Source of the DNA: Zoogloea sp.
GTDB taxonomy: Bacteria; Pseudomonadota; Gammaproteobacteria; Burkholderiales; Rhodocyclaceae
Direction: 5' to 3'
Assembly: GCF_028693495.1 (NCBI RefSeq)
Contig: NZ_JAQUVG010000004.1
Span: forward strand, 1-64,000
Length of the DNA: 64,000 bases
In this document: one piece after another, positions 30,390 to 38,965 of the stretch
How the letters are laid out: every line of letters starts with the position of its first letter
Position numbering within the stretch: position 1 is the first letter of the stretch
Notes under the pieces: model-generated
Databases searched by the model: none
Told to the model about the DNA's origin: nothing
Seen by the model: only the letters and a program-made list of their open reading frames with translations
Position numbers and translations under genes: made by a program

Positions 30390-31159
30390 GAAGAGATCTC
30401 CTCGGCCGGGGGCAAGGGTTTGCGGAAGAAGGGAACACGCTTGAGGGCCAGGCGCAAGGCCTGCCAGTGGATGCGGAACATCACGCCGAATGTCATCAGG
30501 GGAAGACGGGCCAGCCAGCGCAGGAGGACCGCGCCCGCCAGGGGCTCCTCCCGACCGGACAGGCGGGTGGCCAGCTGGCAGTGATCCCCCTCCCAGTAAT
30601 CGATGGCAGTATTCACCACCCCCCCCTGCCGGTCAAAACGGAAGCGGTACTCGCCCCTGACCGGAAAAAAGGGCGATACGTGAAAGATCTTGCAGGCCCG
30701 CAGCTCATCTCCGGCCGTGATGGGCCGCCGGTCCGGATGGGCCACCAGGTAGTTGTGGCGCTCGCCAAAGGTGTTGCTCACCTCCGCCAGCACGGCGCGG
30801 AGACGCCCCGAGCGGTCGTGACAGAACCAGAAACTGACCGGGTTGAACAGGTAGCCGAACATCCTCGGCATGGTCTGCAGAACCACCTCACCATCCGCCT
30901 CATGGACCCCCTGCCCCGCCAGCAGATCGCGGATCCAGGGCAGCAGCGGCGAACCATCCCGGGCACCATGGTCCCGGTTGTGGAGTCCGAACACATGGGC
31001 ACGGTTGACCCCGAGCAGCGGAACCCGGAGCGTGTCCAGCTGGCTCAGTGGCACCCGCAGCGTGGCCAGGGGATAAGTGAAGCGGTTGTGTGCCGGCCGG
31101 GTCCGTTCGTGCATCACCGCACCGAAACAGACCACCGGAGTGAAGGCGCCGCCGCTCAT
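30386..31159 (-). CDS. DUF1365 domain protein
   Basis: A 257-residue DUF1365 protein with the hallmark blocks VVCFGAVMHERTRPAHNRFT, FGLHNRDHGARDGSP, MFGYLFNPVSFWFCHD and EVSNTFGERHNY. The family sits almost always between an FAD oxidoreductase gene and a Cfa gene, exactly as here, and is assumed to act on the same modified acyl chain. The start is ATG 31159 (ATGA overlap with the upstream stop); the track start at 31537 is not supported. Confidence 0.88.
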   Translation of the reverse strand: MSGGAFTPVVCFGAVMHERTRPAHNRFTYPLATLRVPLSQLDTLRVPLLGVNRAHVFGLHNRDHGARDGSPLLPWIRDLLAGQGVHEADGEVVLQTMPRMFGYLFNPVSFWFCHDRSGRLRAVLAEVSNTFGERHNYLVAHPDRRPITAGDELRACKIFHVSPFFPVRGEYRFRFDRQGGVVNTAIDYWEGDHCQLATRLSGREEPLAGAVLLRWLARLPLMTFGVMFRIHWQALRLALKRVPFFRKPLPPAEEISS

Positions 31160-32499
31160 CCCGCCTGTGCCACCGGACAGGCCTGGCCACCCTGCCAGGG
31201 GGCCCGTACGCCCATGGCATTGACTACGGCCAGCGCAGACTTGAGACCATCCTCGTGGAAGCCATAGCCGGTCCAGGCGCCTGCAAACCAGGTATTGCGT
31301 GCGCCTTGCAGGGAAGGCAGGCGGCCCTGGGCATCGATGGCCGCCTGGTCGAACACCGGATGGGCGTAACTGAAACGCCCATGCACATGTTCGGGGCGGG
31401 GCTCCACCAGGGGATTGAGGGACACCACCACGGGGGTTTCGACCGGCAGGGGCTGCAGGCGGTTGAGCAGGTAGGAAACGGACACCGGGCGCTCCCCGGG
31501 AGCGCCATGGCCGGACAGGTAGTTCCAGGCAGACCACACGCTCCTGCGCCGGGGCAGCAGGCGTGGATCAGTGTGCAGCCAGGCGTCATTGGACTGATAT
31601 TTCACGGCTCCCAGCAGGCGACGCTCCTCCGGGGCAGTGCCCTTGCCGAGGATCGCCAGGGTCTGGTCCGAGTGACAGGCAAAGACGATCTCGTCGAAGC
31701 GCTCCCGGCCATCACGGGACTCGACCCAGACGCCCCCCCCGTCCTCCCTCAGAACCCCCGTCACCGGCCTGGCAACACGGACATCACCAATCCCGTCCAG
31801 CAGCTTGCGCACATAGGTGCGGGCACCATTCCTGACCGTGTACCAGGTCGGACGGTCAAAGATCTGCAGCAGCCCGTGGTTATGGCAGAAGCGCACGAAG
31901 GTGGCCAGCGGATACGCCATCATGGTCCGGGTCGAGCAGCTCCAGATCGCGGCCGCCATCGGGATCAGGTACCAGTCCCGGAAAGCCTGGCCATAGTCGT
32001 GGACTGTCAGGTAGTCACCCAGAGCAATGTCCGGACAAGTCCCTTCCCGTGCCATCCGGGTGGTTTCGCGGTTGAAGCGGCGGATATCGCCAAGCATGCC
32101 CCAGAAGGCCGGACGGGCCAGATTGCTGCGCTGGGCAAACAGGCTGGCCAGATCGCTTCCGGCCCACTCCAGCTCCGGCGTGCTGAGGCTCACGCCAAAG
32201 GACATCTCGCTCTCGACGGACTCCACCTCCAGCAGGCTGAACAGGGCACACAGGTTGGGGTAAGTACGCCGGTTGAATACCAGGAATCCCGTATCCACTG
32301 GAAAACACTGACCGTCCACCTCCACATCCACGGTGTTGGTGTGGCCACCCACGTAGCTTCCGGCCTCATAGAGCACGACTTCATGCTCCCGGCTGAGGAG
32401 CCAGGCCGCGGCCAGGCCGGAGATTCCCCCTCCCACCACGGCGATGCGGCGGGCTTTCGAGCCCCGTGCTTTCAGTCGATCCGGGTTTCCACGATCCAT
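31156..32499 (-). CDS. FAD-dependent oxidoreductase (amine-oxidase fold, UfaD-like)
   Basis: A 447-residue flavoprotein with the N-terminal dinucleotide site VVGGGISGLAAAWLL at about residues 20-35 and a substrate cap. Conserved segments are GGHTNTVDVEVDGQCFPVDT, FNRRTYPNL and the C-terminal FAGAWTGYGFHEDG FAD contact. In Rhodobacter sphaeroides a related gene (ufaD) takes part in furan fatty acid formation, where it introduces a second double bond in a methylated acyl chain. The role here is inferred from that precedent and from the gene order FAD oxidoreductase-DUF1365-Cfa. Confidence 0.85.
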   Translation of the reverse strand: MDRGNPDRLKARGSKARRIAVVGGGISGLAAAWLLSREHEVVLYEAGSYVGGHTNTVDVEVDGQCFPVDTGFLVFNRRTYPNLCALFSLLEVESVESEMSFGVSLSTPELEWAGSDLASLFAQRSNLARPAFWGMLGDIRRFNRETTRMAREGTCPDIALGDYLTVHDYGQAFRDWYLIPMAAAIWSCSTRTMMAYPLATFVRFCHNHGLLQIFDRPTWYTVRNGARTYVRKLLDGIGDVRVARPVTGVLREDGGGVWVESRDGRERFDEIVFACHSDQTLAILGKGTAPEERRLLGAVKYQSNDAWLHTDPRLLPRRRSVWSAWNYLSGHGAPGERPVSVSYLLNRLQPLPVETPVVVSLNPLVEPRPEHVHGRFSYAHPVFDQAAIDAQGRLPSLQGARNTWFAGAWTGYGFHEDGLKSALAVVNAMGVRAPWQGGQACPVAQAG

Positions 32500-32520
32500 A
32501 TCAGGCTCCCTGTAGGCGGC

Positions 32521-33321
32521 TCAGCCGTTGCTGCCTTCGATGAAGGCGTAAGCAGAATGATTGTGGATGGATTCAAAGTTCTCCGACTCGATGGTCCAGC
32601 GGGCAATGCACGGCTCAGCCTTCAGGCGCAAGGCCACATCGCGGACCAGATCCTCCACGAACTTGGGGTTGTCGTAAGCGCGCTCGGTCACCCATTTCTC
32701 ATCCGGGCGCTTGAGCAGGCCGAAGACCTCGCAGGAAGCCTCCTCCTCGGCAATCCGGACCAGCCTCTCCAGACTCATCTGATCCCGCAGCACAGCGGTC
32801 AGGGTCAGATGGGAGCGCTGGTTGTGGGCACCATACTCGGAAATCTTCTTGGAGCAGGGGCACAGGCTGGTCACCGGAACCACCACCTGCAGGCTGACTT
32901 CGGCCTCCCGGCCAAAGGCTTTCTCGATGGTGATGGATGCGTCCATGTCGAGCAGGCTTTCCACACCGGAGACCGGCGCCTGCTTGCGGACGAAGAAGGG
33001 AAAACGCATGTGGATGCGTCCCGCCGGGGCGCCCAGATGGACCAGGGTATCGTTCATCATCACCTGCAGCTCGGTCAGATCGAGCGGGCCCCGTTCGGTC
33101 TCCAGGATTTCCACGAACCGGGACATGTGCGTGCCTTTCACCTCCGGCGGAAGGAAGACCGTCATTTCCAGGGTGGCGACGGTGGGCTGGACACGGCCCT
33201 GACCGTCGCGCAGGCTGATGGGATAACGCAAGCCACGCACGCCGACTCGCTGGATCGCCAGCTGGCGCAGATCTTCGGAAGCCTGAATGTCGGGGAGGTG
33301 GAATTTCTCGGGCGCGTTCAT
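32521..33321 (-). CDS. folE2: GTP cyclohydrolase I type IB
   Basis: A 266-residue FolE2 (COG1469). The metal-site cysteine is in SLCPCSKKISEYGAHNQRS, and HMRFPFFVRKQAPVSG and TIESENFESIHNHSAYA are conserved. It converts GTP to dihydroneopterin triphosphate for folate synthesis and, unlike FolE, works with several divalent metals. Its place in the LitR-controlled run makes sense if extra folate is needed as a chromophore (photolyase/cryptochrome) or for one-carbon supply under light stress. Confidence 0.93.
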   Translation of the reverse strand: MNAPEKFHLPDIQASEDLRQLAIQRVGVRGLRYPISLRDGQGRVQPTVATLEMTVFLPPEVKGTHMSRFVEILETERGPLDLTELQVMMNDTLVHLGAPAGRIHMRFPFFVRKQAPVSGVESLLDMDASITIEKAFGREAEVSLQVVVPVTSLCPCSKKISEYGAHNQRSHLTLTAVLRDQMSLERLVRIAEEEASCEVFGLLKRPDEKWVTERAYDNPKFVEDLVRDVALRLKAEPCIARWTIESENFESIHNHSAYAFIEGSNG

Positions 33322-33381
33322 GGGCGTCTCTCCTGTCGGAAGCGGGGCTGGGGCAATGGGAAGGGGGAGGTAATCTGCAAC

Positions 33382-33951
33382 TTACTGGGGGCGCTCGGCC
33401 AGAGCCTTCTCGACGGCATTCACCAGGGTCCGGCTGTCTGGCGCCGTTGTGCTGGGAAAACTCATGACCTTCTGACCGCTCCGGTCAATCAGGTATTTGT
33501 GAAAATTCCAGCGCGGGCGTTCCCCCGTGATGGAGGCCAGCTGCCGGTAAAACGGGTTGGCTGCGGATCCGCCCACCTCCGTCTTGGCCATCATGGGAAA
33601 CTTGACCCCATAAGTGAGGCGGCAGAAATCAGCGATCTCCTTGCTGCTGCCAGGCTCCTGGTTGCCGAAGTCGTTGGACGGAAAACCCACCACCACCAGA
33701 CCCTTGTCCTTGTACCTGGCATACATCTTTTCCAGTCCATCATACTGGCTGGTGAAGCCACAGTAACTCGCGGTATTGACCACCAGCAGCACCTTGCCCT
33801 GGTAATCGCACAGATTTTGGGTCTTGTCGTCCTGAAGACGCGGGAAGCTGTGGTTGAGCAGGCCAGGGCATGCCGCCTGCACGCTCCCAGCCCCCAGAAA
33901 CAGGAGAAGCAGGAGGGTCTGGAAGATCCCGGACGCAGAAGATGGGCTCAT
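33382..33951 (-). CDS. exported glutathione peroxidase
   Basis: A 189-residue thiol peroxidase of the glutathione peroxidase family with an N-terminal signal peptide (about 1-27, ending GSVQA). The peroxidatic cysteine is in NTASYCGFTSQYDGLE, with the second motif GFPSNDFGNQEPGS and the WNFHKYLID tryptophan/asparagine pair. It reduces hydroperoxides, including lipid peroxides, and is placed in the periplasm by its leader. It starts four bases after the small membrane-protein gene. The TTG start of the track ORF (33996) lies inside that gene and is not used. Confidence 0.88.
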   Translation of the reverse strand: MSPSSASGIFQTLLLLLFLGAGSVQAACPGLLNHSFPRLQDDKTQNLCDYQGKVLLVVNTASYCGFTSQYDGLEKMYARYKDKGLVVVGFPSNDFGNQEPGSSKEIADFCRLTYGVKFPMMAKTEVGGSAANPFYRQLASITGERPRWNFHKYLIDRSGQKVMSFPSTTAPDSRTLVNAVEKALAERPQ

Positions 33952-33955
33952 GGTG

Positions 33956-34165
33956 TCAAGCACCACTGTTCTGATGGACAAACCACAGTACGTCAATGTC
34001 TTCGTCCTGGACAGCAGGACGATCAGAATCTGCTTGGAGGACGCTCTCGACTCCCGTGAAGCTTACTGGGGAACGGGCCATCTGCTGGACACCGAAAGCG
34101 ATCCCAGCGAGAGCCAGCACCGTCATGAAGAGCGCCCTGGGTGTTTCCATCGACTGGGTATTCAT
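33956..34165 (-). CDS. small single-TM protein, first gene of the LitR-linked operon
   Basis: A 69-residue protein with one hydrophobic helix (about 12-28, LFMTVLALAGIAFGVQQM) and an acidic C-terminal tail. I recognise no family. The ATG at 34165 lies 9-10 bases after AGGA, which is itself part of the downstream palindrome TTGTCTAGGACAA, so an operator-bound regulator or the repeat could also affect translation. It is followed four bases later by glutathione peroxidase. The orientation, ribosome binding site and tight spacing support a real gene. Confidence 0.6.
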   Translation of the reverse strand: MNTQSMETPRALFMTVLALAGIAFGVQQMARSPVSFTGVESVLQADSDRPAVQDEDIDVLWFVHQNSGA

Positions 34166-34170
34166 GATGT

Positions 34171-34246
34171 TTGTCCTAGACAAGAACTGTTGATGTTTCT
34201 ACACTAGAAGCAATTCACGCTGATGTCAACTTTTTGTCCAGGACAA
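34171..34246. promoter_or_regulatory. divergent promoters with twin TTGTCCNNGACAA palindromes
   Basis: Two 13-base palindromes, TTGTCCTAGACAA (34171-34183) and TTGTCCAGGACAA (34234-34246), bracket the region. On the minus strand a TTGACA-17-TAGTGT promoter (34229 to 34201) faces the lipid operon. On the plus strand TAGACA-17-TACACT (34177-34205) faces litR, its -35 lying inside the first palindrome. The second palindrome abuts the other -35 and includes the litR ribosome binding site. This is a good candidate for operators of the MerR-type regulator encoded alongside. Confidence 0.7.
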
Positions 34247-34249
34247 TCA

Positions 34250-35185
34250 ATGAACAATCCTCTCCTTCCTGCTGGCCTTCCCATCGCTGCGGTGGAGCGT
34301 GACACGGGCCTGGCCAAGGACACCCTGCGGGTTTGGGAACGACGTTACGGATTCCCCCTGCCGGCCCGGGACACCCATGGAGAACGGGTTTATCCCCCCG
34401 AGCAAGTGGACAAGTTGCGACTGATCCGCCGGCTGACTGATCTGGGACATCGCCCAGCGAAGATCATCGGCCTCGACCTGAGCACCCTCACCCGGATGCT
34501 GGAGGACATGGGGAGTCCCAAGGATCCGGCCGATCCGGAACGAAGTGCCCAGTTTGCAGCGATCCTCAAGTTCGTCCGGCTGCACCTCCACGAAGATCTC
34601 CGCCGCAGCCTTCAGCAGCAACTGATGAAGCTCGGCCTGCAGCAGTTCGTGAGCAGTGTGGTCGCTCCCCTCAGCAGCCTGATCGGTGATGCCTGGCTGC
34701 GGGGAGAGCTGGAGATTGCGGAAGAGCACTTGTTTACCGAGCAGATCCAGAACATCCTGCGGGCAGCCATCAGCACCCAGCCGATGGCCCAGGGAGGACG
34801 GCCCGTGGTGCTGCTCACCACCTTTCCGGAAGAACAGCATGCCCTCGGGCTGCTGATGGTGGAGGCCATGATCGCCCCGGAAGGGGCCAGCTGCATCTCC
34901 CTGGGGACCCAGACACCTCTGGAGGACATCCGCGCCGCCACCGACGCCGCCAGCTTTGACATCGTTGCCGTCTCCTTCAGCGCCGCCTATCCGGCCCGCC
35001 AGGCAGTGGAGGGGCTGCGCAGCCTGCGGCAAAGCCTGCCGGAACAGGTCGCCCTCTGGGCCGGCGGGGCCGGAATCAGGGGCTGTGCCCGAAAACTGAC
35101 CGGCGTGCACCTGTTCGAATCTCTCGACGCAATCCCGGTGGCCATCGAAGCCTGGCGGCACCAGCGCGCCTCGGATCAGGCATAA
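34250..35185 (+). CDS. litR: LitR/CarH-type MerR regulator with B12-binding domain
   Basis: A 311-residue regulator. Residues 9-75 form a MerR winged helix (VERDTGLAKDTLRVWERRYGFP), 95-175 a helical B12 cap and 184-300 a cobalamin-binding Rossmann domain. Residues that contact adenosylcobalamin in CarH are conserved: Trp149 with Glu159-His160 (W-x9-EH) and lower-ligand His197 in EEQHALG. CarH/LitR proteins repress in the dark with AdoB12 and release DNA in light. The ATG at 34250 follows AGGA within the operator. The gene is divergent from an eleven-gene oxidative-stress/lipid run and overlaps gluQ tail to tail by ten bases. Confidence 0.88.
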   Translation: MNNPLLPAGLPIAAVERDTGLAKDTLRVWERRYGFPLPARDTHGERVYPPEQVDKLRLIRRLTDLGHRPAKIIGLDLSTLTRMLEDMGSPKDPADPERSAQFAAILKFVRLHLHEDLRRSLQQQLMKLGLQQFVSSVVAPLSSLIGDAWLRGELEIAEEHLFTEQIQNILRAAISTQPMAQGGRPVVLLTTFPEEQHALGLLMVEAMIAPEGASCISLGTQTPLEDIRAATDAASFDIVAVSFSAAYPARQAVEGLRSLRQSLPEQVALWAGGAGIRGCARKLTGVHLFESLDAIPVAIEAWRHQRASDQA

Positions 35186-36105
35186 GCGGGCGCGGGTACC
35201 GCACGGCAGCGGGGCACCCTGTCCAGGCACCAATGGGTCCGTGCCCAGCTCCAGACCGCTGCCAGACTATCCACCGCGAGGTCCGCCGGAGGTGCCTGCC
35301 CCAGGAAAGCCAGCGCATCCACCAGGACCTGGGCTGGAGCCGCGGCTTCGATTGCCCGGGCAAGGGTCTGCTTGGAGAGTTTTTCTCCCGCCAGATTGCA
35401 CGCCACCGGCAGATGGGCATAGGCCGGAGCCGGATACCCCAGCAGGCGCTGGAGCAGGATCTGGCGTGCGGTGGAGTCCAGCAGATCGGCGCCCCGCACC
35501 ACCTCCGTCACCCCGGCTTCGGCATCGTCCACCACCACCGCCAACTGGTAGGCAAACAGGCCGTCGGCCCGTAACAACACAAAGTCTCCCACCTCGCAGG
35601 CCACCTCCTCCCGGATCGCTCCCTGGACGCCATCCTCAAAGTGGATGGGCCCCGCAGGCACGGCCAGGCGCCAGGCCCGGGCTACCCGTCCAGCCGGGAG
35701 GCCCAAACGGCAGGTTCCCGGATAACGACGGGTGCCATCCCGGGACAGCGCGGAGTCCGCCATTTCCTTGCGGGTGCAGGCACAGCCAAAGACCTGGCCA
35801 GCCTCCCGCAGACGCTCGAAGGCGCTCCGGTAGGCCCCAGTGCGGCTGCTTTGCCAGACCACTTCCCCGTCCCACTCAAAACCGAAACGCTCGAGGGTGC
35901 GGAGGATGCCATCGGCGGCACCGGGGACGCTGCGGGGGGTATCCACATCCTCGATCCGGACCCGCCAGTCACCTCCCTGAGCCCGCGCCGACAGGCAACT
36001 GCCCAAGGCCGCCACCATCGAGCCAAAATGCAGCGGGCCCGTTGGCGACGGGGCAAAACGCCCCACCACCCGGCCAGCCCCCCGGGACGCTTGGAGAATA
36101 TTCAT
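35176..36105 (-). CDS. gluQ: glutamyl-Q tRNA(Asp) synthetase
   Basis: A 309-residue truncated glutamyl-tRNA synthetase that glutamylates the queuosine base of tRNA-Asp. Class I motifs are FAPSPTGPLHFGSM (HIGH equivalent) and EKLSKQT (KMSKS equivalent), and the zinc cysteines are FGCACTR and YPGTC. It lacks an anticodon-binding domain, as expected. The start ATG 36105 begins nine or so residues before the conserved core; the track start at 36255 lies inside the next gene. Confidence 0.93.
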   Translation of the reverse strand: MNILQASRGAGRVVGRFAPSPTGPLHFGSMVAALGSCLSARAQGGDWRVRIEDVDTPRSVPGAADGILRTLERFGFEWDGEVVWQSSRTGAYRSAFERLREAGQVFGCACTRKEMADSALSRDGTRRYPGTCRLGLPAGRVARAWRLAVPAGPIHFEDGVQGAIREEVACEVGDFVLLRADGLFAYQLAVVVDDAEAGVTEVVRGADLLDSTARQILLQRLLGYPAPAYAHLPVACNLAGEKLSKQTLARAIEAAAPAQVLVDALAFLGQAPPADLAVDSLAAVWSWARTHWCLDRVPRCRAVPAPAYA

Positions 36106-36172
36106 CAAGGGATCTCTTTTTTCATGGAAAGCGGCCACCAGACCGGACGCCCGGACAGCGGTCACAAGCCCC

Positions 36173-37045
36173 TCACCAGCAGGCCAGCCGGCGGCTGCGC
36201 TCCAGGCGTTCGACAAATTTCGGGAAATCCAGCCCGGTCCGAACCCGCAGGGCACGGGCCTGGCTCGCCACTTCCCGCCAGCGGGGCGTGAAACCCGGGG
36301 ACCGGAAGGCCAGCACGATATCGTTGCCGTCAGAAAGGGAGATCATCATCAGGCGGTCGTCAAAGACCTCGGCAATCATCGCCAGGTGATCCTCCCGGTC
36401 GGCCTTCTCCCCAGCCAGGTTGGCCACCATCAACCCCTTGCCCGTCAGGGCATCGCACACATCCTGATAAAAGCCCCTGGAACTCACCGAGTCCGCCAGG
36501 CCATGCCGATCGAAGGCATCCATCATGATCACATCGGGACGCGCCTCCCAGTCACGGCTGCGGCGCACCCCATCCGCACCGTCTCCCTCCAGCACCTGCA
36601 GCCGGTCGTCGTCCGGCGGCAGTTCGAACTCGTCGGAGAGCGCAATCACCCGGGGGTCGATCTCGACCACGGTGATCCGTGCCGACCCCACATGCCGGTG
36701 GCAGAACTTGGCCAGGGAGCCCCCGCCCAGGCCCAGCATGAGGATCTGCCGGGGCTTGGGCACGAAGAGAAGGAAGCTCATCATCGCCTGGGTGTAGTCC
36801 AGCGCCAGGGCGAAAGGATCCTTCAGGCTCATGGTGCTCTGGATCAGGGACAGGGAAAAATGCAGGCTGCGGGTGGTACCGTCGTCGATCACAAAGGGTT
36901 TGTCGTAGGATCCCGCGAGGATCTGGCGCAGGACAGCCTCCCGGTCACACTCCGGCGGCTCCAGCAGGAGAAGGGTATCGGTCTCCGGAGCAAACGGACT
37001 GGGAAGGACAAGAACTGGCACAGAACCGGCAGGAGAACGGGGCAT
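36173..37045 (-). CDS. spermidine-synthase-like SAM-fold protein
   Basis: A 290-residue protein with the spermidine synthase/methyltransferase core: LMLGLGGGSLAKFCHRH, VVEIDPRVIALSDEF and VLEGDGADGVRRS. The segment after the second strand reads PDVIMMDAFDRHG instead of the catalytic D-x-x-DP motif of SpeE, so aminopropyl transfer is doubtful. Such proteins are common in betaproteobacteria and lack a defined role. It lies upstream of gluQ on the same strand. Confidence 0.75.
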   Translation of the reverse strand: MPRSPAGSVPVLVLPSPFAPETDTLLLLEPPECDREAVLRQILAGSYDKPFVIDDGTTRSLHFSLSLIQSTMSLKDPFALALDYTQAMMSFLLFVPKPRQILMLGLGGGSLAKFCHRHVGSARITVVEIDPRVIALSDEFELPPDDDRLQVLEGDGADGVRRSRDWEARPDVIMMDAFDRHGLADSVSSRGFYQDVCDALTGKGLMVANLAGEKADREDHLAMIAEVFDDRLMMISLSDGNDIVLAFRSPGFTPRWREVASQARALRVRTGLDFPKFVERLERSRRLACW

Positions 37046-37129
37046 GGAACAAGAAAGCGCAAAGAGCGGATTTTAACGCACCCCGCCGACACTCCCCCGG
37101 GACAGCGAGCCCCTTCCCGCTCCGCCTCC

Positions 37130-37156
37130 TCAAGATTTTCTGCAAGAAGCCGTACA
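37130..37156 (+). promoter_or_regulatory. sigma-28 (FliA)-type promoter of the chemoreceptor gene
   Basis: TCAAGATT, an 11-base spacer and GCCGTACA match the flagellar sigma-28 consensus (TAAAGTTT-N11-GCCGATAA) in spacing and in most key positions. The site lies 83 bases upstream of the methyl-accepting chemotaxis protein start. Confidence 0.6.
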
Positions 37157-37238
37157 GCCGGTTCAGACTCCTGCCCATGGCCCACCGGCCCGCCGCCGGC
37201 ACTGACCGGGAAAACGCCACAAAAAGAAAGACATTGCC

Positions 37239-38849
37239 ATGACCATCAAACAACGCCTGATCCTGCTGGCGGCAACCGCCATGACCGGCATGCTGATCCT
37301 CGCCGGAACAAATTATTTCCAGACCCGGCAGGTCTTCGAGAGAACCAACTTCGCCAACATCAACGGTGTCCCCAGCCTGCTGGCCCTGAACCACATCGCC
37401 ACCAACTTTGGCCTGGCCCGGGAATACATCTATCGGCATCTGGTCGCCACCACACCGGAAGACATGGATCAGGCCAGCACACGCATCCAGGCCTCCCGGC
37501 AAGGTGTGGATGAGGGCTTCACCACTTACGACGCCCTGCTGGCCAACGACGAGGACCGCCGCCTGATCAACACCCTGCGCGCCAGCTTCAAGGAATATCG
37601 GCCGCAAATCGACGAGGTCATCCGCCTGTCCCGGGAAAACCGCAAGGAGGAAGCCCGGCAGAAACTGACCGAGCTGATCCCTCTGGCTGACAGGATCACC
37701 CAGAACATCGGCGCCCTGCTCGTCCTGAACGAAAAGCTGGGCAAGGAATCCGCCGACGATGCTGCGCGAACCATGAGCAGCGCCAGCACCCTCGCCCTGA
37801 TCCTGCTTCTGGCGACGGCGGGGGTCAGCGCCTTCAACAGCCTGCAGACCATCCGCACGATCCAGGTGCGTCTCGCCGAAGCCAATCGCTGTGCCAGCCG
37901 CATCGCCGGCGGAGATCTGACCCCGGGTCAGACGCGCCCCCGTGGAGGCGACGAAATCGGCCAGGTGCTCCAGTCCCTTGAGGCGATGCGCGCCGACCTG
38001 GCCCACACCATCGGCGACATCATGACCCACTCGGGCCGGGTGACCGACTCCGCCGACATCCTGTCCACCGCAGCCCGCCAGGTGTCGATCAGCAGCGAGC
38101 ATCAGGCCAGCGCCACGGCGGCGGCGGCCGCCGCCGTGGAGGAGCTGACCGTCAGCATCGATCACGTGAGCGGCAATGCCGGCGAGGCCACCAGCCAGGC
38201 CCGGGAAGCCGGGCACCTGGCCAGCAACAGCGCCCGTGATGTGGATGCTGCGACCCGCAGCAGCATCCAGGTTTCCGAACAGGTGGAGTCCACCGCGGGT
38301 CAGATCCAGACACTCTCGGAGCAGGTCCAGCAAATCGACAAGATCACCGTGGTGATCCGGGAGGTCGCCGATCAGACCAACCTGCTGGCCCTCAACGCCG
38401 CCATCGAGGCGGCCCGGGCGGGTGAACAGGGCCGCGGCTTCGCGGTGGTTGCCGACGAAGTGCGCAAGCTGGCCGAACGCACGACCAGCTCGGTCCAGGA
38501 AATCAGCACGGTGATCAGTACCATCCAGCAGGGCGCCACCGGCGCGGTGAGCAGCATGCAATCCAGCCGTACGCTGGTGGGTGAAGTGGTGGCAACGGCC
38601 TCCCAGGCCAGTGCCTCCATGGACAGCATTCGCCAGTCTGCCAGCACCGTACAGCAGGCCATCGGCAGCATCAGTGATGCCCTCGGCGAACAGCGGGGAG
38701 CCGCCACCGAACTGGCCCGCAGCGTGGAGTCCATCGCCCAGATGTCGGAGGAAAACTCCGCCGCGGTTCATTCCGTGGCAGGAACCGCCGAACGCCTGGT
38801 CGAGGTGGCCGGCAGCCTGCGGACCAGCGTCTCCCGCTTCCGCATCTGA
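37239..38849 (+). CDS. methyl-accepting chemotaxis protein
   Basis: A 536-residue chemoreceptor. TM1 is about 7-25, a four-helix-bundle periplasmic domain about 30-190, TM2 about 191-208, HAMP about 209-265, and the cytoplasmic signalling domain ends at residue 536. The hairpin tip [41 protein letters not shown] is complete. Glutamine/glutamate-rich methylation helices flank it. No CheW-binding pentapeptide tail for CheR is seen at the C terminus. A sigma-28-like promoter upstream places it in the motility regulon. Confidence 0.94.
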   Translation: MTIKQRLILLAATAMTGMLILAGTNYFQTRQVFERTNFANINGVPSLLALNHIATNFGLAREYIYRHLVATTPEDMDQASTRIQASRQGVDEGFTTYDALLANDEDRRLINTLRASFKEYRPQIDEVIRLSRENRKEEARQKLTELIPLADRITQNIGALLVLNEKLGKESADDAARTMSSASTLALILLLATAGVSAFNSLQTIRTIQVRLAEANRCASRIAGGDLTPGQTRPRGGDEIGQVLQSLEAMRADLAHTIGDIMTHSGRVTDSADILSTAARQVSISSEHQASATAAAAAAVEELTVSIDHVSGNAGEATSQAREAGHLASNSARDVDAATRSSIQVSEQVESTAGQIQTLSEQVQQIDKITVVIREVADQTNLLALNAAIEAARAGEQGRGFAVVADEVRKLAERTTSSVQEISTVISTIQQGATGAVSSMQSSRTLVGEVVATASQASASMDSIRQSASTVQQAIGSISDALGEQRGAATELARSVESIAQMSEENSAAVHSVAGTAERLVEVAGSLRTSVSRFRI

Positions 38850-38965
38850 GCCGCCCTGCGACACTATGCCGCACCGTTTTGGTGCGGTAAATTGCCGCGC
38901 ATCAAGCCTGCGCAGCCGCTCACCCATTAATGTGCGCCCCATCATCTCTAAGGGAGCCACACTCA

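Noticed and set aside
31255-34059. A 934-codon plus-strand ORF
   Set aside because: It lies opposite the FAD oxidoreductase, folE2 and glutathione peroxidase genes, has a composition typical of antisense frames in GC-rich DNA and has no recognisable domain.
36173-37045. Annotation as true spermidine synthase speE
   Set aside because: The catalytic D-x-x-DP type motif is absent, so only the fold is claimed.
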